Assembly: GCF_000092425.1 (NCBI RefSeq)
Contig: NC_014221.1
Coordinates: 1,369,001-1,433,000, forward strand
DNA from: Truepera radiovictrix DSM 17093
GTDB lineage: Bacteria > Deinococcota > Deinococci > Deinococcales > Trueperaceae
Reading direction: 5' to 3'
Length of the DNA: 64,000 nt
Under the pieces are notes generated by a model, which worked only from the letters and a program-made list of their open reading frames with translations, did not search any database and had not been told where the DNA came from. Below, one piece after another: positions 7,186-15,360 of the stretch. Each line of letters starts with the position of its first letter. Positions within the stretch are counted from its first letter, which is position 1. Made by a program: the position numbers and the translations under genes.

Positions 7186-8693
7186 TATAGGGGCGCCCCT
7201 TCGCGACTTTCATCCGCGCTGTGCGCGTCTTTGGGCGGTTTGACGGGCCTATCGTCGGGGAGCCCTTGGGTCAGCGCGGTCAGGGCGCGCCCGAGGCGCC
7301 CGAGGACCCTTTCGCGCCCGAGAAGGCTCACGACTTCGGTCATCCCCGGCGAGTGGGTTGTGCCGGTAAGCGCGGCCCGCAGCGGTTGCAACACCTTGCC
7401 CATACCGACGCTCTGCGACTGCACGTAGTCGTGGAGCAGGTCGTCGACCGAGTCCTCGTCGAAGGAGTCGAGGCGGGCAAAGGCGCGCTCGAGGTCTTCA
7501 AGGTAGGCTTGGCCGCTCTTGAGCTTTTTCTTCGCCTCGTCGGTGTAGGCGAAGTCCTCGGTGAAGAAGTAGGGGTGCTCGGCAAAGTCGCGCAGCGTCT
7601 CGGCGCGCGGCCGGAGCACTTCGAGGACGTCGAGCAGGTAGTCCTCGTCGTTCCACGAGAGGCCCGCTTCCTGCAAAAAGGGTTTAACCCGCCGCGCGAG
7701 CTCCTCGAGGGGCAGCTCGCGCAGGTAGCGCGCGTTGTAAAAGCGCAGCCGCTTGGGGTCGAAGATGGAGCCGCCTAGCGACACGCGCTCGAACGAAAAG
7801 TGCGCGATCATCTCCTCTAGGGTGAAAAACTCGCGCCCGTCGGGCATGCTCCACCCCATGGTGGCGAGGTAATTTAAAAACGCTTCGGGGAGGATGCCCT
7901 GACGGCGGTAGGACTCTAGGTTGGTGTCGTCTTTGCGTTTGCTGAGCTTTTTACCGGCGGCGTTTTTCAAGACCGGCATGTGCACCCACACCGGTTCGGG
8001 CCACCCGAACGCCCGGTAGAGCAGCACGTGAATCGGTGCGGTCGGCAGCCACTCCTCACCGCGCACCGCGTGCGTCACCCCCATGAGGTGGTCGTCGACG
8101 ACCACCGCGAGGTGATAGGTCGGCAGCCCATCGCTCTTTAAGAGCACGGCGTCGGGCACCTCGCGGTTGGGGATACGAACCTCGCCGCGCAAAAGGTCAC
8201 GCACGACCGTTTCCCCCTCGTCCGGGGTCACGAGGCGCACGGCGAAGGGCTCGCCGGCCGCGGCGCGGCGGTCGGACTCCTCCTTGGAGAGCGCTCGAGC
8301 GCGCCCGTCGTAACCGTGGCCGAGGCCCTTGGCCTGCAGCTCGAGGCGGATGGCCTCGAGCTCCTCGGGGGTTTCAAAGGCGCGGTAGGCTTTGCCCTCG
8401 GCGAGGAGCTGCTCGGCGTAGCGCGCGTAGAGGGCGCGCCGTTCGGACTGGCGGTAAGGGGCGTTAGGCCCCCCTTTTTCGGGGCTCTCGTCGGGTTCTA
8501 GGCCGAGCCAGCGCAGCGCCTCGTAGAGGCGGGCTTCGGCCTCCGGTCGGTAGCGCTTCTGGTCGGTATCCTCGATGCGGAGGATAAAGGTGCCCCCTTG
8601 CTGTTTGGCGAACACGTAGTCGAACAGGCTCATGTAGGCCGTGCCGACGTGGGGGTCGCCGGTCGGTGAGGGGGCGATGCGTGTGACAGTCAT
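7185..8693 (-). CDS. gltX: Glutamate--tRNA ligase
   Basis: Charges tRNA-Glu (and possibly tRNA-Gln) with glutamate. 502 residues, class I synthetase. The HIGH-type motif is in RIAPSPTGDPHVGTAY at the N-terminus and the KMSKS-type motif is KKLSKRKDDTN (about 245). The ATG at 8693 is chosen over the TTG four codons earlier because GGGAGGT lies 4-5 bases before it. TAAACT (8716-8711) lies 17 bases upstream of the start of the coding sequence and may be its -10 box. First gene of the gltX-ftsY operon; an IS element sits about 120 bases upstream. Confidence 0.97.
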   Translation of the reverse strand: MTVTRIAPSPTGDPHVGTAYMSLFDYVFAKQQGGTFILRIEDTDQKRYRPEAEARLYEALRWLGLEPDESPEKGGPNAPYRQSERRALYARYAEQLLAEGKAYRAFETPEELEAIRLELQAKGLGHGYDGRARALSKEESDRRAAAGEPFAVRLVTPDEGETVVRDLLRGEVRIPNREVPDAVLLKSDGLPTYHLAVVVDDHLMGVTHAVRGEEWLPTAPIHVLLYRAFGWPEPVWVHMPVLKNAAGKKLSKRKDDTNLESYRRQGILPEAFLNYLATMGWSMPDGREFFTLEEMIAHFSFERVSLGGSIFDPKRLRFYNARYLRELPLEELARRVKPFLQEAGLSWNDEDYLLDVLEVLRPRAETLRDFAEHPYFFTEDFAYTDEAKKKLKSGQAYLEDLERAFARLDSFDEDSVDDLLHDYVQSQSVGMGKVLQPLRAALTGTTHSPGMTEVVSLLGRERVLGRLGRALTALTQGLPDDRPVKPPKDAHSADESREGAPL

Positions 8694-8807
8694 GGGACCT
8701 CCCAAAGTCTCTCTAGTTTAGCCCAGACCCTTAGAAGCCGCCGTTATGCGTAAGGGAAGGTGTGGCTTGTGACCCGTGGCGTCTAGAGGTGTTTTACGAG
8801 CCCCAAG

Positions 8808-8811
8808 CTAG
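8808..8811. repeat. Target-site duplication CTAG, left copy
   Basis: CTAG at 8808-8811 is repeated at 9629-9632, flanking the IS element. It fits the YTAR target preference of IS5-family elements. Because CTAG adjoins symmetrical ends, a 2-base TA duplication is an equally valid reading. Confidence 0.7.
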
Positions 8812-8828
8812 GTTCTGTTGACGTTTCA
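8812..8828 (+). repeat. IS left inverted repeat
   Basis: GTTCTGTTGACGTTTCA; its first 11 bases match the right end exactly, the remainder only partly. Confidence 0.85.
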
Positions 8829-9586
8829 CCGTAGCCAGATGAGGGTAGAGGCAAAATGGAGGAAACTGAGGTAATTGCGAGCGAGCTTGTCGAAGCGCGA
8901 GAAGCAACGTCTGTAGTGTTTCAGCTTGCCAATGAAACATTCGATGAGGTGGCGTTCTTTGTAAAGCTCCGGGTCATACGCGCTGGGGTCTTTGCGATTT
9001 GACCTGGGTGGAATAACCGCTTGTGCTCCGTTCTCGGCGATAGTGGTGCGGATGTGTTCGGCGTCGTAGCCTCTGTCGCCAAGAACGAAGTCGGCTTCGT
9101 ACCCCGTCAGCAAGGCCTCAGCGTGAGGTGCCTCGTGCGCTTGACCTGCCGTGAGCAAGAGACGCAAAGGATTGCCCAAAGCATCGACGGTTACGTGAAT
9201 CTTGCTGCTGAACCCACCTCTGCTGTAACCGAGGGCTTGCGCTTCTTGCCCCCTTTTACTTTGGGTGCGCCCGCAGCACAAGCATGTGCGCGAATCACTG
9301 AGCTGTCAATCATTACGCTTTCCATATCGGGGTCGGCGGCAAAATGCTCGAACATCTCATGCCAGACTCCCCGCTCGCTCCAGCGGTCAAAGCGTTTGTA
9401 GACGCTGTTCCAACTGCCATACTTCTCTGGCAACAAGCGCCACTGTGCGCCGCTGCGGTCCATCCACATCACAGCCTCGATAAAGCGTTTGCACTTACGC
9501 GCTTTGCCCACATGTACCCGAGGGTGCTCGCGTAGAAACTTGAGGATTTTTCGCCACTGGTCTTGCCTGAGTTCTACCGTGCTCAT
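8826..9586 (-). CDS. IS5-family transposase, OrfA/OrfB by -1 frameshift
   Basis: OrfA starts at the ATG at 9586 (MSTVELRQDQWRKILKFL) and runs to 9191; OrfB runs in the -1 frame from about 9281 to 8826. Together they make one DDE transposase of about 250 residues: first Asp in MIDSSVIRAHACAAGA (OrfA), second in FVLGDRGYDAEHIR, and Glu in ERHLIECFIGKLKHYRR (OrfB). The frames meet at an A4G5 tract (9248-9256 on the minus strand), a plausible slippage site, after KVKGG in OrfA. N-terminal DUF4096-like domain, then DDE_Tnp_1. The stop falls inside the left inverted repeat. Confidence 0.88.
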
Positions 9587-9611
9587 ACCTATTTCTAGCA
9601 TCTACGCTCGT

Positions 9612-9628
9612 TAAAGTGTCAACAGAAC
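9612..9628 (-). repeat. IS right inverted repeat
   Basis: Read from 9628 downward on the minus strand it is GTTCTGTTGACACTTTA, matching the left end over 11 bases and then with a few mismatches. Confidence 0.85.
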
Positions 9629-9632
9629 CTAG
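9629..9632. repeat. Target-site duplication CTAG, right copy
   Basis: Matches CTAG at 8808-8811 on the other side of the IS element. Confidence 0.7.
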
Positions 9633-9645
9633 GCGCCACGACCAG

Positions 9646-10497
9646 CTACCGCGGCGGCCCGGCGTCGACGAGCACGTCGAGGGGCTCGAGCCCGCCAAAG
9701 AGCACGAACGCGAGCACGGTAGCGCCCAGAGCGACGCGGTAGAGCACGAAAGGCAAGTAGGAGTGCGTGCTGACAAAACGCAGCAGCCAGGCGATCGAGG
9801 CGTAGCCGGTGACAAACGCGAGAAGGGTGGCGAGCAGCGTCGGTGCGAGCCCCGCGCCCCCTTCGGCGAGCGCGTCGGGGAGCTTGTAGAGCCCGGAGGT
9901 GACGACCGCCGGGATGGCGAGCAAAAAGGCGTAGCGGGCCGCGGTGGCGCGTTCGTAGCCGAGCGCGAGCCCCGCGCTAATCGTCGCCCCCGAGCGCGAC
10001 ACCCCCGGCACGAGCGCCAGCGCTTGCGCCAAGCCGTAGAGGAGCGCGTCGCGTACGGTGAGCTCCTCCAAACGCTTGTGGTGGCGCCCCGTGCGGTCGG
10101 CGATAAAAAGAACGACCCCGAGGCCGATGAGCGTCCCCGCGATAAGCCGCAGGTCGCGCGCCACGGTGTCGATCTGCGCCTCGAACAGCAGCCCCAGGAC
10201 GCCTATGGGGAGCGTACCGACGAGGATGTACCAACCCATCCGGGCGTCTAGGCTTTGGCGGAGCGCGGGGCGAAAGAGCGAGCGCAACCACATAAGGCCG
10301 ATGCGCAGCAGGTCGCGCCAGAAAAAGAGGATCACGGCCGCTTCGGTGCCGATTTGCGAAACGGCGGTAAACGCCGCACCCGGGTCCTTCCAACCGAAGA
10401 GCGCGGGGAAGATGCGCAGGTGCGCGGAGCTAGAGATCGGTAGAAACTCGGTGAGACCCTGCAAAACACCTAAAACAGCAGCCTGAAAGAGATCCAT
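9646..10497 (-). CDS. uppP: Undecaprenyl-diphosphatase
   Basis: Integral membrane phosphatase that recycles undecaprenyl pyrophosphate, the cell-wall lipid carrier (BacA family). 283 residues, usual length, with about eight hydrophobic segments. Both signature motifs are present: LQGLTEFLPISSSAHLRI near the N-terminus and PGVSRSGATISAGLALG in the second half. The ATG at 10497 begins exactly at MDLFQAAVLG and has AGGA about 8 bases upstream; longer readings add non-homologous Arg-rich sequence. Downstream of the rplM-rpsI terminator, so separately transcribed. Confidence 0.95.
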   Translation of the reverse strand: MDLFQAAVLGVLQGLTEFLPISSSAHLRIFPALFGWKDPGAAFTAVSQIGTEAAVILFFWRDLLRIGLMWLRSLFRPALRQSLDARMGWYILVGTLPIGVLGLLFEAQIDTVARDLRLIAGTLIGLGVVLFIADRTGRHHKRLEELTVRDALLYGLAQALALVPGVSRSGATISAGLALGYERATAARYAFLLAIPAVVTSGLYKLPDALAEGGAGLAPTLLATLLAFVTGYASIAWLLRFVSTHSYLPFVLYRVALGATVLAFVLFGGLEPLDVLVDAGPPR

Positions 10498-10669
10498 GGG
10501 GCGTCCTAAGGGGCGCGGCCCGCGAGCGCGATGTCGGCGGACGACCCGCCACGAGCGCCACCGGCCGAAGAGGGGTTGCACTTGCTACCGGTACCACCGT
10601 TGACTCTGAAGGTGGGTGCAGGGCGACGCCGTTTCGCGGGAGGGCGTCGCCAACCAGGTGCTACCCGCC

Positions 10670-10701
10670 AAAAAAAGAGGCTGAGCCGAAACCCAACCTC
10701 T
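10670..10701 (-). terminator. Rho-independent terminator of the rplM-rpsI operon
   Basis: On the minus strand AGAGGTTGGG (10701-10692), loop TTTCGG, CTCAGCCTCT (10685-10676) form a 10-base-pair stem with two G-U pairs, followed by a run of T (10676-10670). It starts 22 bases after the rpsI stop. Confidence 0.88.
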
Positions 10702-10722
10702 GCGCGTCGTCTGCCGAGGGCG

Positions 10723-11109
10723 TTAGCGCTTGCTGTACTGCGGCGCGCGGCGCGCTTTGCGCAGGCCGTACTTTTTGCGTTCGACCTCGCGGGCGTCGCG
10801 CGTGAGGTAACCGCCGGGTTTGAGGCGCGCGCGAAACTCGGGGTTAGCGGCAACCAGCGCGCGGGCGACGCCGAGCTTGATGGCGTCGGCTTGACCGCTC
10901 GGACCGCCGCCCTTGACCGTGATCAGGGCGTCGTAGCGGCCGGCGGTGCCGGTCACTTTAAGGGGCTCGAGGGCTTGCACGCCGACCAAGATGCCGCGGA
11001 AGTAGTCCTGGAACTCCTTGCCGTTAACCACGATGCGGCCCGCACCGGGGCGCAAAAACACCCGCGCGACGGCGGCCTTGCGGCGTCCCGTACCGTAATA
11101 CTGTTCCAT
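10723..11109 (-). CDS. rpsI: 30S ribosomal protein S9
   Basis: Small-subunit ribosomal protein whose C-terminal tail reaches the P-site tRNA. 128 residues, normal. [22 protein letters not shown] at the start, [21 protein letters not shown] in the middle and the basic end [17 protein letters not shown], the family's diagnostic tail. Its ATG overlaps the rplM stop by one base (TAATG). Followed by a strong terminator. Confidence 0.98.
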   Translation of the reverse strand: MEQYYGTGRRKAAVARVFLRPGAGRIVVNGKEFQDYFRGILVGVQALEPLKVTGTAGRYDALITVKGGGPSGQADAIKLGVARALVAANPEFRARLKPGGYLTRDAREVERKKYGLRKARRAPQYSKR

Positions 11110-11531
11110 TAAAGGCTCATCTCCTTGGGTTGCTGCGCGCTGTGGGGGTGCGTGGGACCGCTATAGACTTTGAGGCGGCGGATCATCCGGCGGCCCAGGC
11201 GGTTTTTCGGCAGCATCCCCCAGACGGCGTGCTCGAGGACGCGCTCGGGGTGTTTGGCGAGCGCCGCGCGGGCCGTGGTCTTTTTGAGGCCCCCTTGGTA
11301 GCCGCTGTAGCGGGTGTAGACCTTTTGGTCGAGCTTGTTACCCGTAAAGACCACCTTGTCGGCGTTGACGACGACGACGAAGTCGCCGCAGAGCTGGTTT
11401 GGGGTAAAGTCAGGTTTATGCTTGCCGCGCAGCACGCTAGCGATCTTCGTCGCTAGCCGCCCGACCGTCTGCCCTTCGGCGTCGACGAGCACCCAACCGT
11501 TTTGGGCGGTTTTGGGAAAGTACGTTTTCAC
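11109..11531 (-). CDS. rplM: 50S ribosomal protein L13
   Basis: Early-assembling large-subunit protein. 140 residues if started at the GTG at 11531 (MKTYFPK), which places AGAGG 8 bases upstream; the GTG two codons earlier (11537) would leave only 2 bases to the same Shine-Dalgarno sequence. Visible family blocks: [27 protein letters not shown] and [32 protein letters not shown]. First gene of the rplM-rpsI operon. A TATGCT about 85 bases upstream of the start (near 11620) is a possible -10 box. Confidence 0.97.
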   Translation of the reverse strand: MKTYFPKTAQNGWVLVDAEGQTVGRLATKIASVLRGKHKPDFTPNQLCGDFVVVVNADKVVFTGNKLDQKVYTRYSGYQGGLKKTTARAALAKHPERVLEHAVWGMLPKNRLGRRMIRRLKVYSGPTHPHSAQQPKEMSL

Positions 11532-11537
11532 GTTCAC

Positions 11538-12279
11538 ATCCTCTTTTGATTTGTCTTCAGGGCGCTTGGTGACGACCGGGAGAGTCGGGGCCAGCCGTTC
11601 ACAAGACCAAAGGCCACTCTAGCATAGGTACGTGCGCGCCGTAAAGCCGCCCCAAAACGGCACGAGGCGCGAACGCCGCTCACAAATCTCGGGAGCGCGG
11701 TCGCCAAACCCGCCTTGCGAGGGCGCAGCCGGTCAGATGCGGCTAGCGGTCACCGCGCAGCCGCGTGGGTTTTGCGGGCCGAGCGAGCCGAAGCGCCCTC
11801 GATCGCGCTCTGGCTGACCCTAGCTGGCACACAGCGCTCGTGGGGTGCGGCGTGCTCGCGGCGCCGCAGCTCCTTGGGTGCTCGTGGTGCCTGCTGCTAC
11901 GTGGTGCCCCACGAGCTGCGAGGGGGTAAACTAAAGAGGCGGGTAAAGTAAAGCTTTACATAGCTCGCCCAGCCGCCCCCTGCTAGGCTAGCGCCACGCC
12001 TCGGGGGGCACCGGGACGCTCTTGCCGGACGCTACGCCTCGTTTAAAGGTGCTGGGGGGAGGCGGAGCGCGGCGCCCTCTAATGGGGCGCAGCCAATCTT
12101 GCGGTAAAGGAGTGAGTCATGGAGGCGCCGGGGCCTCGACAGATGCACGCTATAAGCCGACGGGGGCGAAGCCGAAGTGTGGGGCGCCGACCCGTGTGGG
12201 GTGGGCAGACGGGTCGGTCGGTTGCGCCTGGAGCCGCGCGTCGCGGCTGCGCTCGCTCCCGAGCGGCGCCAAGGGCGCT
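11538..12279. other. 742-base non-coding stretch
   Basis: No ORF with coding character. It holds the rplM leader and a probable promoter near 11620 (minus strand). Two inverted repeats are visible: GCTCGTGGGG (11836-11845) with CCCCACGAGC (11907-11916), and GTAAAG (11943-11948) with CTTTAC (11954-11959) in the most AT-rich part. Reading frames extending the phosphatase gene upstream of 12280 look like non-coding sequence. I cannot assign a function; a small RNA or a decayed gene is possible. Confidence 0.5.
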
Positions 12280-12939
12280 GTGAAACTCTTTTTCGTCCGT
12301 CACGGCGAGACCGATTGGGCGAGCCTCGAGGCCCGCGGGGTGCGCGGTTGGGCGCGCTCGTTCGCGCCGCTTACCGCGCGCGGCAGGTTGCAGATAGACG
12401 TCATCGCGAGCGACTACCGCCTGCAGGAGGCCGAGGCGATCTTGACGTCGTCGTACGCGCGGGCGCTCGAGTCCGCCGCGCGGCTTTCACGCGCGCTCGA
12501 CAAACCGCTTCACGTCGAGTACGACCTGCACGAATGGCTCCCGCAGAAGGACTCCTTGGGCGAGATGGACGACGAGATCATCCGTCACGCCAACGAGCAG
12601 CTCAGCTACTACACGGGTTTTATCCCCTTTCCCGACCGGCGCGTCTGCGCCGACCCGCACCGCCCGGCGGCTCTAGAGCGCCGCGTCCCGGTCGCCGAGC
12701 GCAGAGCGCCGCCGCCCGAAGCGCGCAGTTGGGAGAGCGTCGAAGAGGTGCGCGAGCGGGTCTTCGGGGTGTTGCGCCGTTACAGCCACCTAGAGACCCT
12801 GATCGTGGTGTCGCACGCGGTGGTCATTACCAGCATGCTCGGCGTGCAGCGCTCGGTCGACCACGCCGAGATCGTCCCGATGGAGTTCGACCTTAAGCAG
12901 CTGGGGCTGAGCGCAGCGGCCGCAAAGGTGCCCACGTAG
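12280..12939 (+). CDS. Histidine phosphatase family protein
   Basis: Member of the phosphoglycerate mutase-like (histidine phosphatase) superfamily, substrate unknown. 219 residues. The RHG motif is in FVRHGETDW at residues 5-13; the second catalytic His is in LIVVSHAVVITSML near the C-terminus, and SSYARALESAARLSRAL is the usual middle block. The GTG at 12280 is chosen because it starts two codons before the first strand and has AAGGG about 5 bases upstream; the frame is open further upstream but has no coding character. Confidence 0.85.
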   Translation: MKLFFVRHGETDWASLEARGVRGWARSFAPLTARGRLQIDVIASDYRLQEAEAILTSSYARALESAARLSRALDKPLHVEYDLHEWLPQKDSLGEMDDEIIRHANEQLSYYTGFIPFPDRRVCADPHRPAALERRVPVAERRAPPPEARSWESVEEVRERVFGVLRRYSHLETLIVVSHAVVITSMLGVQRSVDHAEIVPMEFDLKQLGLSAAAAKVPT

Positions 12940-12999
12940 CCACGTAGGCCGCCCCGAGCTCGGCTAGGCAGGGGGGGGTCGCGGGTGTAGAGTGGCGTC

Positions 13000-13575
13000 G
13001 TGAACGCCCTGGTCCTCACCGGTCCTACCGTGCGGCTCGAGCCGCTCGCCCGGGAGCACGTAGCGCCCCTGATGGCGATCGCCAAAGCCCACGCCGAACA
13101 CTACCGCTACACCTCGACGCCGACGACCGACGCGGAGGCAGAGGCCTACTTCGAGCGCGCCTTTCGCGAACGCGAGGCGGGTCGGGCCTACCCCTTCGCC
13201 CTCGTGCGCGAAGGCCAGGTCGTCGGGACGAGCCGCCTCGCCGAGGTGCGTTTGGACCACCGCAACTGCGAGCTCGGGTATACCTGGCTCGCGCCCGAGG
13301 TCCAGGGGACCGGGGTCAACCCCGAGAGCAAGTACCTGCTCCTTCGCTTCGCCTTCGAGACCCTCGAGCTGCTGCGCGTCTACTTCTACACGGACACGCG
13401 CAACGTGCGTTCGCAGCGCGCGCTGGAACGCCTGGGCGCCGTCTACGAGGGCACGCTGCGCGCCGAGCGGATCATGCGCGACGGCTACCTGCGCGACACC
13501 AAGGTGTACGCGATCTTGCAGCGCGAGTGGCCGGGGGTGAAAGCGACGTTAGAGGCGCGCTTGGGGCCCTTCTAG
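13000..13575 (+). CDS. GNAT acetyltransferase, RimJ/RimL type
   Basis: Acetyl-CoA-dependent N-acetyltransferase of the type that modifies ribosomal protein N-termini or small amines; substrate unknown. 191 residues. N-terminal LTGPTVRLEPLAREHV, central ELGYTWLAPEVQGTGVNPESKYLLL, and C-terminal TDTRNVRSQRALERLGAVYEGTLR and MRDGYLRDTKVYAI are characteristic of this group. The GTG start at 13000 is 6 bases after TAGAGT, the leaderless pattern. Convergent with the Crp/Fnr gene, which ends 30 bases downstream. Confidence 0.9.
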   Translation: MNALVLTGPTVRLEPLAREHVAPLMAIAKAHAEHYRYTSTPTTDAEAEAYFERAFREREAGRAYPFALVREGQVVGTSRLAEVRLDHRNCELGYTWLAPEVQGTGVNPESKYLLLRFAFETLELLRVYFYTDTRNVRSQRALERLGAVYEGTLRAERIMRDGYLRDTKVYAILQREWPGVKATLEARLGPF

Positions 13576-13604
13576 GCTGCGCCACATCGCAACCGCCGCA
13601 GCGG

Positions 13605-14300
13605 CTAGCGGACGCCGTGCAGGATCTCCTCCAAGCCGTCGGGGTCTTTGATGAGCACCTCTTTGGGGCGCGTGCTGATGACCCCCTCCTCCTCGAGCGC
13701 TTTAAGCGCGCGCGTCACGGTTTCGCGGCTCGTCCCCGCGAGGCTCGCGAGCTCCTGGTGGGTCAGGCGTAAAAGGGCGTGGCCCGTCTCGCCAAAGTCG
13801 ATGTGCCCCCCCCAGTAGAGGCGCAAGATGACGTAGGCGACTCGCCCCTGGGCGTCTTTGTAGGAGAGCACCTGCGCCTCGTCGCCCATCCCCCGAAGGC
13901 GTTGCGACAGGGTGTTGGCGACGTTGAGGCTGATGCTCGGGTACTCCCTTAGGAGCCGTTCGAAGTCGTCTTTAAAGAGCAAGTAGACGTGCGTCTCGCG
14001 CAAGCACACCGCCGTCGCGCTCCGCCCCCCCTCCCCCAAAAGGGCCATCTCGCCGAAGAACTCGGGGGGTTTAAGGATGGCGAGCGTTTTTTCGTGGCCC
14101 TCGAGGTCGATCTTAAAGAGCTTGACGGTGCCTTTGTGGAGGATGTAGAGCACCTCGCCGCGGTCGCCCTCGCGAAAGAGCACGGTGTCGGCGTCGAAGG
14201 TGCGGGGTTGCACGGCTTCGGAGACGATCTCGAGGGCGCGCGCGGGGGCCTTGTGAAAGAGCGGAACCTGCGCGAGGAAGGTGGGGTCAGCAGTGCGCAT
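13605..14300 (-). CDS. Crp/Fnr-family transcriptional regulator
   Basis: Dimeric DNA-binding regulator, 231 residues. N-terminal cyclic-nucleotide-binding-type beta roll (about 12-125, with FREGDRGEVLYILHKGTVKLF and FGEMALLGEGGRSATAVC), then the dimer helix and a C-terminal winged helix-turn-helix with LTHQELASLAGTSRETVTRAL (about 180-205). FGEMALL and the R-SATA block resemble cAMP-binding members, so a nucleotide ligand is possible; there are no Fnr-type Cys clusters. The ATG at 14300 has GAGG 7 bases upstream. A 24-codon leader ORF ends 9 bases before the start. Confidence 0.93.
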   Translation of the reverse strand: MRTADPTFLAQVPLFHKAPARALEIVSEAVQPRTFDADTVLFREGDRGEVLYILHKGTVKLFKIDLEGHEKTLAILKPPEFFGEMALLGEGGRSATAVCLRETHVYLLFKDDFERLLREYPSISLNVANTLSQRLRGMGDEAQVLSYKDAQGRVAYVILRLYWGGHIDFGETGHALLRLTHQELASLAGTSRETVTRALKALEEEGVISTRPKEVLIKDPDGLEEILHGVR

Positions 14301-14309
14301 CGTGAGACC

Positions 14310-14384
14310 TCAACCGGTGACGTGTCGGTGGACGCGCGGGGCGCCCGGAGAGGGGGTCCCGAAAAGGGGAGCAGGGCGGGTCAT
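14310..14384 (-). CDS. Leader ORF (24 aa) upstream of the Crp/Fnr gene
   Basis: A 24-residue ORF beginning MTRPAPLFGT and rich in Pro, Arg and His. Its ATG at 14384 lies 7 bases after TAGGCT (14397-14392), the same leaderless arrangement as at many other starts here. It stops at 14310, 9 bases before the ATG of the regulator and overlapping the approach to its GAGG. Ribosomes loaded here could reinitiate on the regulator (inference). Confidence 0.6.
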   Translation of the reverse strand: MTRPAPLFGTPSPGAPRVHRHVTG

Positions 14385-14448
14385 TGCTGAAAGCCTACCA
14401 TAGCGTGTGAAAAAAGATACCTTTTCGGAGCGCGGTATAGTGCGGAGC

Positions 14449-15150
14449 GTGAACCCACCCGCCCCGACGTACGAACCTGCGCAGGTGAGGGCGCTCGCGT
14501 GTCGCCAGCTGACCCGCACCTTCCCCACGCCGGGGGGCCCCTTACACGTCTTGCGGGGGGTCGACCTAGAGGTCGCGCCGGCGCAGATCGTCGCCATCTT
14601 GGGGCCTTCGGGCTCGGGTAAGAGCACCTTGCTGCACCTTTTGGGTGGCCTCGACCGGCCGAGCAGCGGGGTGGTGCTGTGGGGCGCGCGCGAGGTGCAG
14701 GGGTTGCCGCAGGGGGTGCTCGCGCGCGAGCGCGCCCGGACGCTCGGGCTCGTCTTTCAGCATCACTACCTGCTAGAGGACTTGACGGTGCTTGAAAACG
14801 TGACCCTGTCGGGACGCTTGCGAGGGCGCGTCGACGAGGCGCGCGGCCGCGACCTCCTGGCGCGCACGGGGCTATTAGAGCGCGCTTCGTTCCTGCCGCG
14901 GCGCCTCTCCGGCGGGGAGCGCCAGCGCGCCGCCGTCGCGCGCGCCCTCTACAACCGTCCGCGCGTCGTGCTCGCCGATGAACCGACCGGCAGCTTGGAC
15001 CGCGTCAGCGCCAGAAGCGTCTACGAACTCCTCGCGCAGCTCGCCCAAGAGGAGGGGAGCGCCGTGGTGATGGTGACGCACGACGAGGGGCTCGTCGAAC
15101 GGGTCGACGCCCGCTTTCGCCTGCAAGACGGGGTGCTCGTCCCCGCTTAG
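14449..15150 (+). CDS. ABC transporter ATP-binding protein, LolD/MacB type
   Basis: ATPase subunit of an exporter or lipoprotein-release type ABC system. 233 residues: Walker A GPSGSGKST, Q-loop LVFQHHYLLEDLTVLENV (the HHLL-type sequence of LolD relatives), signature LSGGERQRAAVARAL, Walker B VVLADEPTGSLD, H-loop VMVTHD. The GTG at 14449 is chosen because TATAGT ends 7 bases before it; an upstream frame start at 14407 would precede the promoter. No permease gene is adjacent, so it is an orphan ATPase here. Divergent from the Crp/Fnr gene. Confidence 0.9.
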   Translation: MNPPAPTYEPAQVRALACRQLTRTFPTPGGPLHVLRGVDLEVAPAQIVAILGPSGSGKSTLLHLLGGLDRPSSGVVLWGAREVQGLPQGVLARERARTLGLVFQHHYLLEDLTVLENVTLSGRLRGRVDEARGRDLLARTGLLERASFLPRRLSGGERQRAAVARALYNRPRVVLADEPTGSLDRVSARSVYELLAQLAQEEGSAVVMVTHDEGLVERVDARFRLQDGVLVPA

Positions 15151-15220
15151 GGGCGCCCCAAGCCGCGCGGCGGTCTCCGCGAGCGGCCCCTGACGCCGCG
15201 GTTCGCCGCGCGGCGTGTGC

Positions 15221-15360
15221 TAGACTCGGTGAGCATTGGACTGCGGACGTGTGGCGCTTGGGGGTGCGGCTACCGCACCACCCCGGGGGTGGTGCGGGAC
15301 CGGTAGGCGGGGGTGGGGGCCACGCGGCGCGTCGACCAGTGCAACATCCTGGAGGTCAAG
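15221..15360 (+). promoter_or_regulatory. Promoter and structured leader of the importer operon
   Basis: TAGACT (15221-15226) is a probable -10 box, giving a leader of about 128 nt. The leader contains a perfect 12-base-pair inverted repeat, CCGCACCACCCC (15273-15284) with GGGGTGGTGCGG (15286-15297), and ends with GGAGG 5 bases before the GTG at 15361. A stop-free frame of 42 codons from a TTG at 15236 ends in a GTGA overlap with the structural gene, a possible leader peptide. Confidence 0.5.

Larger units (their letters stand above)
8812..9628 (-). mobile_element. IS5-family insertion sequence (IS427-like), 817 bp
   Basis: The element is bounded by inverted repeats beginning GTTCTGTTGAC (8812 onward, and complement of 9628 downward) and by CTAG on each side. 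It carries a two-frame DDE transposase on the minus strand. Length, two overlapping frames and YTAR target fit the IS427 group of IS5. It lies in the gap between uppP and gltX and does not interrupt a recognisable gene. Both ends and both frames look intact, so it may be active. Confidence 0.9.

Noticed and set aside
12022-12279. Open frame extending the histidine phosphatase by 86 codons at the N-terminus
   Set aside because: The added sequence lacks coding character, and the GTG at 12280 has a Shine-Dalgarno sequence and starts at the family's first strand.
14449-15150. LolD-like ATPase as the missing ATPase of the importer at 15361
   Set aside because: Its motifs are of the exporter/lipoprotein-release type, it has its own promoter, and Dpp systems use OppD/OppF-type subunits with an additional C-terminal region.
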